The notes under the pieces: model-generated | The model's input: only the letters and a program-made list of their open reading frames with translations | Told to the model about the DNA's origin: nothing | Database searches by the model: none | Part shown: one piece after another, positions 18,034-24,996 of the stretch | How the letters are laid out: each line of letters opens with the position of its first letter | Position numbering within the stretch: the first letter of the stretch is position 1 | From: Victivallaceae bacterium | Lineage (GTDB): Bacteria > Verrucomicrobiota > Lentisphaeria > Victivallales > Victivallaceae | Direction of reading: 5' to 3' | DNA: 33,561 nucleotides | Assembly: GCA_021647315.1 (NCBI GenBank) | Contig: JAKIUY010000048.1 | Coordinates: 1-33,561, forward strand | Position numbers and translations under genes: made by a program

Positions 18034-19485
18034 ATGTTTGACAACTTAAGTGACAAACTCCAGGATGTCTTTAAAAAGATTAGCGGACAGGCGAGACTGA
18101 CAGAAGCAAATATTGCCGATGCAATGCGTGAAATAAGATTGGCCTTGTTGGAGGCGGATGTTAATCTCGGCATTGTTAAAGAATTTATTGCTCAGGTTAA
18201 AGAAGACTGTCTGGGCACAGAAGTATTGCGTAGTGTCTCCCCGGGACAGCAGGTTATTAAAATCGTTCATGACCGCATGGTTGAGTTGATGGGAGAATCT
18301 GATTCTCCACTGGATTTGAGCTCAAAACCATCAGTTATCATGATGGTCGGGTTGCATGGCAGTGGTAAGACTACCAGTGCCGCCAAACTTGCGGTCAACC
18401 TGAAAAAAACGCGGCGTAGTGTGTTGCTGGTTGCAGGTGATATTTACCGGCCGGCCGCTATCGATCAGCTGGAGTTTCTCGGTAATGAAATAGATGTTCC
18501 GGTCTTTGTTGATCGTCACGCAACTGATGTTGCTGTGCTGTCACGGCAGGCGATTGAGCATGCGAAACTGGAAAAAATAGATACGGTGATTATTGATACT
18601 GCCGGTCGGTTGCAGATTGATGATACGATGATTCGTGAACTGATTCAGATTAATCAGGCCAGCCGTGCCAATGAAATTCTGCTGGTGGCGGATGCTGCGT
18701 TGGGGCAGGAGGCGGTTTCTGTAGCGGAACATTTTCACAAAGCACTCGGTCTGACCGGTTTGGTCTTAACTAAACTTGACGGTGATGCCCGTGGCGGAGC
18801 CGCGTTGTCGATGCGTAAAGTTACCGGTTGCCCGATTAAATTTGTCGGAGTCGGTGAAAAAACTTCGGATATGGAAATATTTTATCCTGACCGGATGACC
18901 TCAAGGATTCTCGGAATGGGTGACGTGGTTTCACTGGTGGAAAAAGCTGCGGAAGATATTGATGAGAAAGAGGCGAAAAGGCTTGAGGAAAAACTGCGTA
19001 AAAATCAGTTTGACTTCAGTGATTTCCGTGATCAATTGCGACAGATGGCAAAACTTGGCGGCACTGAAGGTATTCTGAAAATGCTGCCGGGTGGTAAACA
19101 GATGGCGAAAGCCGCTGGTGATATTGATCCGAAACAGTTGATTCACATGGAAGCGATTATTGATTCCATGACCAAGGCAGAGCGGGCTAATCCCGATCTC
19201 ATCAGTATGCCGCGCCGCCGGCGAATTTCCAAGGGTTGCGGACGTCCTATCGAAGCGGTGTCAAGTTTGATCAAACAGTTTAAGATGATGCAGAAAATGA
19301 TGCGCAAAGGTGGCATCATGAAACGTCTGCTCGGTGGCGGCAGGGTTGATGATATGCAGAATGGTACTTTCCCGAACAGCGGTGGTTATATGGAAGTTGA
19401 CCGGAAGGCCATTGCCCAGCGGCGTAAGGCTGAAAAGCAGAAGAAGAAACAGAAACAGAAGCAACGCCGTAAGAAGCGTAAATAA
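18034..19485 (+). CDS. ffh: Signal recognition particle GTPase Ffh (SRP54)
   Basis: 483 aa from ATG 18034, where MFDNLSDKLQDVFKKI begins exactly like other Ffh proteins; a longer frame from GTG 17944 lacks family likeness. It binds signal peptides of nascent membrane proteins and 4.5S RNA and delivers ribosomes to FtsY. The N domain (1-90) is followed by the G domain: G1 GLHGSGKTTSAAKLA, the G3 motif DTAGRLQID, and TKLDGDARGG. The M domain carries MPRRRRISKGCGRP (RNA binding) and the Met-rich KMMQKMMRKGGIMKRLLGG. The tail is very lysine-rich. A Cys replaces the usual Ser/Thr in the RRxRIxxGSG motif. A membrane-protein gene follows 19 bp later. Confidence 0.96.
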   Translation: MFDNLSDKLQDVFKKISGQARLTEANIADAMREIRLALLEADVNLGIVKEFIAQVKEDCLGTEVLRSVSPGQQVIKIVHDRMVELMGESDSPLDLSSKPSVIMMVGLHGSGKTTSAAKLAVNLKKTRRSVLLVAGDIYRPAAIDQLEFLGNEIDVPVFVDRHATDVAVLSRQAIEHAKLEKIDTVIIDTAGRLQIDDTMIRELIQINQASRANEILLVADAALGQEAVSVAEHFHKALGLTGLVLTKLDGDARGGAALSMRKVTGCPIKFVGVGEKTSDMEIFYPDRMTSRILGMGDVVSLVEKAAEDIDEKEAKRLEEKLRKNQFDFSDFRDQLRQMAKLGGTEGILKMLPGGKQMAKAAGDIDPKQLIHMEAIIDSMTKAERANPDLISMPRRRRISKGCGRPIEAVSSLIKQFKMMQKMMRKGGIMKRLLGGGRVDDMQNGTFPNSGGYMEVDRKAIAQRRKAEKQKKKQKQKQRRKKRK

Positions 19486-19504
19486 TCTATAAAAGAGGCA
19501 TATT

Positions 19505-20305
19505 ATGTTAGCAATTATTTCAGCAATTATTGTCGGAGTGACCAGTGGCGTCCTGATTTATCGTGAGGCTGGAGTGGGATGGGGTGTCACTGCCGGATTT
19601 CTCGCTTTCGGTGTTATCTATATTTTAATCGGTCTGATTGTTTTTGCCAAAGTGAAAAAGATTAACAAATCGATTCAGGAACTTATGCAGACGGCGAGCA
19701 ATAAACTTAACCGCCGGATGCAGCAGTTGCAGATGAAGCCTCAGGGTGGCGTCAAATCAATGCAGCAGATGTTGGAGAAAGAGCAGAACAAAGCACTTGG
19801 CGAGGCCGTTAAGCTGACTAAAGCGGCAGAACCGCTGTTCAGCTGGAATCTCATGCTGAAGAAACAGATTTCCACTATGCGGATGATGTTTTATTACCAG
19901 ATGAAAGATTATGTGCAGGTCGATTTACTGTTGCCGCACTGTATGGTTTTTTCTGATCCGCGGGCACTGTCAATGAAAATAGCCAGGCAGTTTGTTAATA
20001 AAGATCCTGAACTGGAAAAATCCCTTAAAAAGCTGAAACGCTTCAAGGGCGATGCTGCGGTTTCTCTTTACGCTCTGGCTTCATGGGTCTTGGTCAAGCA
20101 GGGAAAAACTGAAGATGCGGTAAAGTTGTTGGTGGAAGCGAGAAGCAAATGTGATAATGAAGTTATCAACCAAAACTGGGAAGCGTTGGTTAACGGCAAT
20201 GTCAAAAAATTCTCTAATGCGGGGCTTGGCGATGAATGGTATGCGCTTTATTTGGAAGAGGCTAAAATGAAAACCAAAAAAGCCCGACGTGGTGGTTTCA
20301 GATAA
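19505..20305 (+). CDS. Conserved-looking membrane protein of unknown function
   Basis: 266 aa with two N-terminal membrane helices (residues about 2-20 and 27-49; GVTAGFLAFGVIYILIGLIV) and a cytoplasmic part. Residues about 55-100 are polar and likely coiled-coil (KKINKSIQELMQTASNKLNR...). The rest is alpha-helical and may form TPR-like pairs (AVSLYALASWVLVKQGKTED). AGAGGC 7 nt before the ATG is the ribosome-binding site, and the gene follows ffh by 19 bp, so the two are probably co-transcribed. I do not recognise the family. A role at the membrane linked to protein delivery is possible only by position. Confidence 0.7.
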   Translation: MLAIISAIIVGVTSGVLIYREAGVGWGVTAGFLAFGVIYILIGLIVFAKVKKINKSIQELMQTASNKLNRRMQQLQMKPQGGVKSMQQMLEKEQNKALGEAVKLTKAAEPLFSWNLMLKKQISTMRMMFYYQMKDYVQVDLLLPHCMVFSDPRALSMKIARQFVNKDPELEKSLKKLKRFKGDAAVSLYALASWVLVKQGKTEDAVKLLVEARSKCDNEVINQNWEALVNGNVKKFSNAGLGDEWYALYLEEAKMKTKKARRGGFR

Positions 20306-20439
20306 AATCACCATTTTAAGCAATTTTTATTTGCATAAAGTAAATTTTCAGCTAAATTAATACCATTCTCGTGATTTGCGGGGAATATTTTTGTTTTTTG
20401 GTAGTCTAAAAATCCGAACCTAAATAGATGAGGTCAGTT

Positions 20440-20997
20440 ATGAAAAAAATTCTTCTAGTAACAGTTTTTACTATGTTATTATTTTCCAGTGTGTTCTCCA
20501 GAGCTGAAGGAGTTGTCGATAAGATTTTCCTCTACATTCCCAATCGTATTATTGATGTAGTCGATATCTTCACTTTGGAACTCGGGGCTGGCCCAGTTGC
20601 CAGAGCAGAATTACAGTTTACTGAAGCATTCCAGTTCGGAGCTGGTGTCGGTGCGACAGTGAAAGCAGTAAAAGCTTACAATCGTCAGTATGGCGGTTGT
20701 TACGAAAATGGCTGGAATGCCGGTTTTACCTGTATTATGGGCGAAGATATGGAACGTTCTGAAACCAGTCGCTGGGTTCAGGAATATTGGGAAGATTACA
20801 AAGGTTTCCCGCGCCCTTCACAGGAAATATATAATTTTTATACAGGTGCCAAAGATTATTGGGCTATCGGTGGAACTCTCGGACTGGGGATTGAAGGAAC
20901 TTTCCTTATTCATCCGGTTGAAATCGCCGATCTGATTGCAGGAATCCTGTTTTTCGATATCAAAGGTGATGATCTGACATTTGAAGATTTTGAGTAA
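20440..20997 (+). CDS. Exported protein of unknown function
   Basis: 185 aa from ATG 20440; GAGG lies at the right distance before it, and an in-frame ATG at 20428 would add four residues. MKKILLVTVFTMLLFSSVFS plus RAEG is a signal peptide with a likely cut near SRA/EG. There is no lipobox Cys. The mature part is rich in Gly and aromatic residues with segments such as LELGAGPVARAELQFT, FQFGAGVGATVKAVKAYNRQ and TLGLGIEGTFLIHPVEIADL. These suggest amphipathic beta strands of a small envelope or outer-membrane protein. It ends in acidic DDLTFEDFE. Two cysteines (GGCYE, FTCIM) could form a disulfide. I do not recognise the family. The YkgJ-type gene starts 8 bp after its stop. Confidence 0.7.
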   Translation: MKKILLVTVFTMLLFSSVFSRAEGVVDKIFLYIPNRIIDVVDIFTLELGAGPVARAELQFTEAFQFGAGVGATVKAVKAYNRQYGGCYENGWNAGFTCIMGEDMERSETSRWVQEYWEDYKGFPRPSQEIYNFYTGAKDYWAIGGTLGLGIEGTFLIHPVEIADLIAGILFFDIKGDDLTFEDFE

Positions 20998-21005
20998 GTT
21001 GCAAT

Positions 21006-21365
21006 ATGAGTAATGTCAGCTTTAACTGCCGGCGTTGCGGAAATTGCTGTAAATGGCCGGGCTATGTCCGGCTTTTTTCTTTTGAGGCTGAAGCAATCGC
21101 CGAATTCCTGGGAATTACTGTTCATGATTTTACGGACAGATATACAGTTTTAACCCGTGACCGCCGTAATCTGTCGCTGATTGAATGTCAGGATGGAACC
21201 TGTCTGTTCTTGCGTGATACGCTCCCGCCTTCATGCGCAATTGAAGCCGTAAAACCACGACAATGCAAGCAATTTCCGTTAGCGTGGAATTTTGCTGGAT
21301 GGGAAAAAGAGTGCGCTGGAACTATATTTGATAAACTACTGGAGAAAGATGGAGAACTTAATTAA
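21006..21365 (+). CDS. YkgJ family cysteine-cluster (metal-binding) protein
   Basis: 119 aa with the N-terminal cluster FNCRRCGNCCKWPG (C8, C11, C14, C15) and further Cys in GTCLFL, PSCAIE and RPRQCKQFPLAW-like PRQCKQFPLAW. This is the UPF0153/YkgJ pattern thought to bind iron or zinc. It is cytoplasmic and complete. Its function in any organism is poorly known. The last 17 bases overlap the start of the UDP-sugar dehydrogenase gene, so their translation is coupled. No iron-sulfur or redox partner is adjacent. Confidence 0.85.
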   Translation: MSNVSFNCRRCGNCCKWPGYVRLFSFEAEAIAEFLGITVHDFTDRYTVLTRDRRNLSLIECQDGTCLFLRDTLPPSCAIEAVKPRQCKQFPLAWNFAGWEKECAGTIFDKLLEKDGELN

Positions 21366-22653
21366 TAAAATTGAAGCTACTGAGGCAAAAATAGGGGTTG
21401 TCGGTCTTGGTTATGTTGGTTTGCCACTGGCCTTGGAATTCAATAAGGTCGGATTCAGTGTTCTTGGTTTGGATATTGATGACAATAAGATCAGTAAACT
21501 GCTCGATTCCCAATCATATATCAAACATATTGCACCGGAAAAAATTGTTGCGATGAACGAGTCCGGCAAGTTTGATGCCACATCAGATTTTGCCCGGAGC
21601 AGTGAATGTGACGCAATTATTATCTGCGTCCCAACGCCTTTGACCCATCACCGTGAACCGGATATGAGTTATATTATCTCAACTGCGGAAAAACTTGCTT
21701 CCTATGCCAGAGCAGGGCAGCTTTATTGTTTGGAATCAACTACCTATCCCGGTACGACTGAAGAGGTGCTGTTGCCTGTTTTGACCAGTTGCAATAAACT
21801 GGAAGCGGGTAAAGATTTTTTTCTAGCCTATTCTCCTGAACGTGAAGACCCTAATAACGGTAAATTTTCAACCGCCACCATTCCTAAAGTTGTCGGCGGC
21901 TATGATTCAAACAGTCTGAAAGTTGCACTGGCACTTTATGATAAAATTATTTGTGAAACAGTTCCGGTCTCTTCCGCGGCGGTTGCCGAGGCGACCAAAC
22001 TGATGGAAAATATTTTCCGTTGTGTCAATATCGCTCTGGTCAATGAACTCAAAGTTGTATTTGAAAAGATGGGCATTGATATCTGGGAAGTGGTCAATGC
22101 GGCCAAAACCAAGCCCTTCGGCTATATGCCTTTTTATCCGGGTCCCGGACTTGGCGGTCACTGTATTCCTATTGATCCGTTTTACTTGACCTGGAAAGCG
22201 CGCGAATATGATGTCGCAACCAGATTTATTGAGCTTGCTGGCGAAATAAATACCTTGATGCCTTATCATGTTGCTCAGAAAACTATGGAATTTATGAATC
22301 AGCATGGTGTTACCATGCATGGCAGTAAAATTATGATAGTTGGGCTTGCCTACAAGAAAAATGTTGATGACCCACGTGAGAGTCCTTCATTTAAACTGTG
22401 GGAGCTGTTTGAAGAGAAAGGTGCCCAGGTGAGTTTCCATGATCCATTCTGTCCATTTGCCCCGCATATGCGTGAATATCCTAAATATGAAGGTATAGCC
22501 AGCGTCCCACTGGACAAGATCGCTGAATATGACCTGATATTGATTTCTACAGCACATGACAATGTCGATTATGACTTTATCGGAGCAAACGCAAAATTAG
22601 TGATCGACACCAGAAATGCCATGGCACCCGGAGCTAATATCTGTAAAGCTTAG
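21349..22653 (+). CDS. wbpA: UDP-N-acetylglucosamine/mannosamine 6-dehydrogenase (WbpA-type)
   Basis: 434 aa from ATG 21349 with GGAG just before it; MENLINKIEATEAKIGVV is a better start than the upstream in-frame ATG at 21292. It oxidises C6 of a UDP-sugar to the uronate in two NAD-dependent steps. The NAD-binding loop is GVVGLGYVGLPLA, and CVPTPLT, LESTTYPGTTEEV, YSPEREDPNN and KLMENIFRCVNIALVNEL follow. The catalytic Cys is C272 in PGPGLGGHCIPIDPFY. The C-terminal domain has GLAYKKNVDDPRESPS. These motifs match the UDP-GlcNAc 6-dehydrogenase group that supplies O-antigen or exopolysaccharide precursors. No other polysaccharide genes are adjacent. The exact substrate is uncertain. Confidence 0.88.
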   Translation: MENLINKIEATEAKIGVVGLGYVGLPLALEFNKVGFSVLGLDIDDNKISKLLDSQSYIKHIAPEKIVAMNESGKFDATSDFARSSECDAIIICVPTPLTHHREPDMSYIISTAEKLASYARAGQLYCLESTTYPGTTEEVLLPVLTSCNKLEAGKDFFLAYSPEREDPNNGKFSTATIPKVVGGYDSNSLKVALALYDKIICETVPVSSAAVAEATKLMENIFRCVNIALVNELKVVFEKMGIDIWEVVNAAKTKPFGYMPFYPGPGLGGHCIPIDPFYLTWKAREYDVATRFIELAGEINTLMPYHVAQKTMEFMNQHGVTMHGSKIMIVGLAYKKNVDDPRESPSFKLWELFEEKGAQVSFHDPFCPFAPHMREYPKYEGIASVPLDKIAEYDLILISTAHDNVDYDFIGANAKLVIDTRNAMAPGANICKA

Positions 22654-22685
22654 CTCCTTATTTAGAATATCTTGTATTGTTCGGA

Positions 22686-22797
22686 TACTTGAGTGTAACG
22701 AAAAACGAAGTAACAGTTGAGATTTTACTTCCGCTTCCGTAGCGACGCAGGAGCGGAGTTTAGAGCGGCATCTGCATTCAGGTGCCACCTGATTAGG
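22686..22797 (-). repeat. E-family intergenic repeat, copy E5
   Basis: Reverse orientation. It begins TACTTGAGTGTAACG and runs through CGAAGTAACAGTTGAGATTT, CCGTAGCGACGCAGGAG, GCGGCATCTGCA, the perfect palindrome TCAGGTGCCACCTGA (22778-22792) and TTAGGA. The TTAGGA end is the ribosome-binding site of gmk, whose ATG is at 22810. The distal half is the E4 type. Confidence 0.85.
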
Positions 22798-22809
22798 AAA
22801 TAAGATAAA

Positions 22810-23436
22810 ATGACTGAAAATAGACAGTTGTCCCGATATGGAACAGTATTAATTGTCTCCGGTCCGAGCGGAGTTGGTAAAAGTACGGTATGCGCTGCGG
22901 TCAGAGAGCAATTTCCCAAACTGCATTTTTCCGTTTCATGCACGACCCGTGATCCCCGCCCCGGAGAAATTGATGGCGAACATTACTACTTTATCAACAA
23001 GACAGTTTTTGAACAGAAGATTGCCGCCGGAGAATTTATTGAACACGCTGATGTTTTCGGCAATTATTATGGTACCCTCCACAGTGAAGTATTGAAATAC
23101 ATCAGCCAGGGGGAGGATGTCTTTCTGGATATCGATATTCAGGGTGCCATGCAGATTAAAGAGCATACGGGCAGTGATGAATTGCTGAAACGCTGCTGTG
23201 AATTTATCTTTATCATTCCACCGGATCGGAATGAATTGGAAAGTCGGCTCCGAGGACGCAATACCGAAGACGAAGCGGTTATTCAGCGAAGATTGGCTAA
23301 ATCTGAACATGAACTTAGTTTTTGGCGCGAATATGATTATATTATAGTAAATGATACCCTTGAAGCTGCAGTTGAACGCATGAAACATATTATTTATGCA
23401 GCCCACTGCCGGACCGGACGGTATAGGGAAATTTAG
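22810..23436 (+). CDS. gmk: Guanylate kinase
   Basis: A 208-aa enzyme that phosphorylates GMP (and dGMP) with ATP. LIVSGPSGVGKSTVCAAVRE is the P-loop. FSVSCTTRDPRPGEIDGEHY binds GMP, with FINKTVFEQKIAAGEFIEHA and YYGTLHSEV following, and LDIDIQGAMQIK is the Walker B region. RLRGRNTEDEAVIQRRL is the lid. The length is normal. AGGA from the end of repeat E5 lies before the ATG. In many bacteria gmk is followed by rpoZ and coaBC; here only coaC follows, and the 100-bp gap holds no rpoZ. Confidence 0.96.
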   Translation: MTENRQLSRYGTVLIVSGPSGVGKSTVCAAVREQFPKLHFSVSCTTRDPRPGEIDGEHYYFINKTVFEQKIAAGEFIEHADVFGNYYGTLHSEVLKYISQGEDVFLDIDIQGAMQIKEHTGSDELLKRCCEFIFIIPPDRNELESRLRGRNTEDEAVIQRRLAKSEHELSFWREYDYIIVNDTLEAAVERMKHIIYAAHCRTGRYREI

Positions 23437-23480
23437 AATTGAGACGAAGGCGGAACGCCAGAGCGTAGCGTCAATTTAGA
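23437..23480. other. Structured spacer after gmk
   Basis: AATTGA-GACG (from about 23438) and CGTC-AATT (about 23468-23476) can close a stem around an inner GGCG-GAA-CGCC hairpin. The inner sequence GGAACGCCAGAGCGTAGCG resembles other dispersed palindromes of the window. It occupies the place where rpoZ is often found. Confidence 0.4.
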
Positions 23481-23536
23481 ATAATAAAGGAGTCGACCTT
23501 TCACGTTTGAGATCACGTGTCGGGCGGCGAACTAAT

Positions 23537-24076
23537 ATGAATAACAACACAACTATTGTTTTAGGGGTCACCGGCTCTATCGCCGCCTATAAAGCGGCGG
23601 ATTTGTGTAGTCGTTTAACCAGAGATGGTTTTGATGTCAATGTTCTGATGACTGAATCTGCAGGAAAATTGGTCGGTGAACAGACTTTTTTCACCCTGTC
23701 ACGCAATCCGGTAATCAGCAGCCTCTGGAATCTGTCCGAATGGCAGCCGGGACATATTGCCTTGGCTGAACGTGCCGCATTGCTGGTCGTTGCACCATGC
23801 ACTGCCAATTTTATCGGTAAATATGCGCATGGTATCGCTGATGACGCATTGACCACTTATGCACTCTCGCATCCCGGTCCGGTAATTTTAGCCCCGGCAA
23901 TGAATCCAGTTATGTGGCAGAATTCAGCGGTTCAGGATAATGTTGAACTACTTAAAAAGCGCGGAACGCTCTTTGTCGGTCCCGGTGAAGGGAATGTTGC
24001 CTGCGGAACCAGTGGTGTCGGGCGCATGGCCGAGGTCGAAGAAATTATCGCCGCAATTACCGCCGCAATCCAATAA
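23537..24076 (+). CDS. coaC: Phosphopantothenoylcysteine decarboxylase (stand-alone CoaC flavoprotein)
   Basis: 179 aa from ATG 23537 (MNNNTTIVLGVTGSIAAYKA; an upstream ATG at 23507 adds ten residues with no family match). It decarboxylates phosphopantothenoyl-cysteine to phosphopantetheine using FMN, a step of coenzyme A synthesis. GSIAAYKAADLCSRL binds FMN, H73 in PGHIALAE is the likely catalytic His, PCTANFIGKYAHGIADD is the PASANIGK-type loop, and APAMNPVMW and ACGTSGVGRM are the substrate clamp with the active Cys. The protein ends just after the flavoprotein domain. Most bacteria have a CoaBC fusion of about 400 aa, so CoaB must be encoded elsewhere or replaced. There is no frameshifted CoaB downstream. 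Confidence 0.9.
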   Translation: MNNNTTIVLGVTGSIAAYKAADLCSRLTRDGFDVNVLMTESAGKLVGEQTFFTLSRNPVISSLWNLSEWQPGHIALAERAALLVVAPCTANFIGKYAHGIADDALTTYALSHPGPVILAPAMNPVMWQNSAVQDNVELLKKRGTLFVGPGEGNVACGTSGVGRMAEVEEIIAAITAAIQ

Positions 24077-24392
24077 CTTCTTATTGTTCAAAGAATAAAA
24101 ACTAAAAAAGCTTAGCCACTGTGCGCCATTGACCTTCGTCAGAATCCAGACCAAATAAAAATGTATTTAATGTGAACAAGACGGTTGTAGTCGCCGTGCT
24201 CGAACTTTGTGAAAGACTTATTTTTGTCTTTCTACTGGTCACGGTACCACACCTAAGTGCTAAGAAGAAATAATGAAAAAATAATCATCAAATCGCTTGT
24301 AATAATGGGTCGATAAAATTACTTTATAATTAGATGGTTTAATTATTAATTCAAAGCATTTAAAAAATGCTTTACAAAATGAAAGGAATACA
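24077..24392. other. Gene-free spacer with hairpins before the RAM-domain gene
   Basis: No credible gene. AAAGAC-N8-GTCTTT (about 24212-24231) is a 6-bp stem. AAAGCATTT-AAA-AAATGCTTT (24353-24373) is a perfect 9-bp stem with a 3-nt loop, ending 8 bp before the AAAGGA ribosome-binding site of the RAM gene. It could be an operator or an mRNA structure. A TATAAT at 24325-24330 lacks a well-placed -35 box. Confidence 0.5.
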
Positions 24393-24668
24393 ATGGTTAC
24401 AGGAATTGTATTGGTAAATGTTGAACGCCCGCTGCTGAAAAAAGTCATCAAGAACATTATGGATCTTGAAGGCGTTACAGAAGTTTACGCGGTCGCCGGT
24501 GAGTATGATTTAGTGGTTATGGTTCGGGTTAAAGACAACAGCCAGCTGGCTGAAATCGTCGCTAACCAGATGCCTCATGAGATCAAAGGCATCCTACACA
24601 CAAAAACGCTTATTTCACTGGAAGCATATTCAGAACTGGATATCGACAGTTTTTTCAACGTGAAGTAA
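24393..24668 (+). CDS. Stand-alone Lrp/AsnC ligand-binding (RAM) domain protein
   Basis: 91 aa, the whole protein being the RAM domain of Lrp/AsnC regulators: GIVLVNVERPLLKKVIKNIM, then GVTEVYAVAGEYDLVVMVRV, AEIVANQMPHEIKGILHTKT and ISLEAYSEL. It has the beta-alpha-beta-beta-alpha-beta order and the Gly-x-Tyr-Asp-hydrophobic (GEYDLVV) core. There is no helix-turn-helix. Such proteins form dimers and octamers, bind amino acids, and may tune full-length Lrp proteins. AAAGGA lies before the ATG. A 9-bp hairpin upstream and a terminator downstream (24742-24786) make this a single-gene unit. Confidence 0.88.
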   Translation: MVTGIVLVNVERPLLKKVIKNIMDLEGVTEVYAVAGEYDLVVMVRVKDNSQLAEIVANQMPHEIKGILHTKTLISLEAYSELDIDSFFNVK

Positions 24669-24709
24669 TTATACTTTAAACGTTTGCAAAACAAAGCTGG
24701 ATGTTTCAG

Positions 24710-24724
24710 CAGTGCGTTGCACTG
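24710..24724. other. Small perfect hairpin
   Basis: CAGTGC-GTT-GCACTG, 6-bp stem, 3-nt loop, between the RAM gene and its terminator. Confidence 0.5.
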
Positions 24725-24741
24725 TTGTGAATATGCAGAGT

Positions 24742-24786
24742 AAAGTTTCGCTATGTCCAATTCGGATGTCGCGGAGCTTTTTTTTT
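24742..24786 (+). terminator. Rho-independent terminator after the RAM gene
   Basis: AAAGTTTCGC (24742-24751) pairs over 10 positions, with three G-T pairs, with GCGGAGCTTT (24771-24780). T's run from 24778 to 24786. A small inner TCC/GGA stem caps it. Confidence 0.75.
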
Positions 24787-24996
24787 GATTTTTCCATGGA
24801 TTGATTTGCCAGAATCAACTTTTGAGATATTTTCTCTAGTATAGCTGATAACGTTTTGCGATCTAAAAGATATAAAAAAGCTATGCAGTTGAACTTAAAC
24901 AGGCACAGTAAACTAGCTAAAAGGATGCACTTGTGTATGAATGGCGGTTTTTGATGAATTGGGGAATTAAATTTTTAAAATAGGAGGGATGAGATT
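24787..24996. other. Leader of the FHA-MoxR operon
   Basis: A+T-rich spacer. CAACTT with an 18-nt spacer and TATAGC (about 24816-24845) is the only promoter-like pair and is weak. A near-ideal ribosome-binding site, AGGAGGG, lies about 8 nt before the MoxR ATG at 24997. Confidence 0.4.

Noticed and set aside
24260..24457. Minus-strand open frame of 65 codons upstream of the RAM gene
   Set aside because: It runs across a control region and the RAM gene start and shows no family motif.
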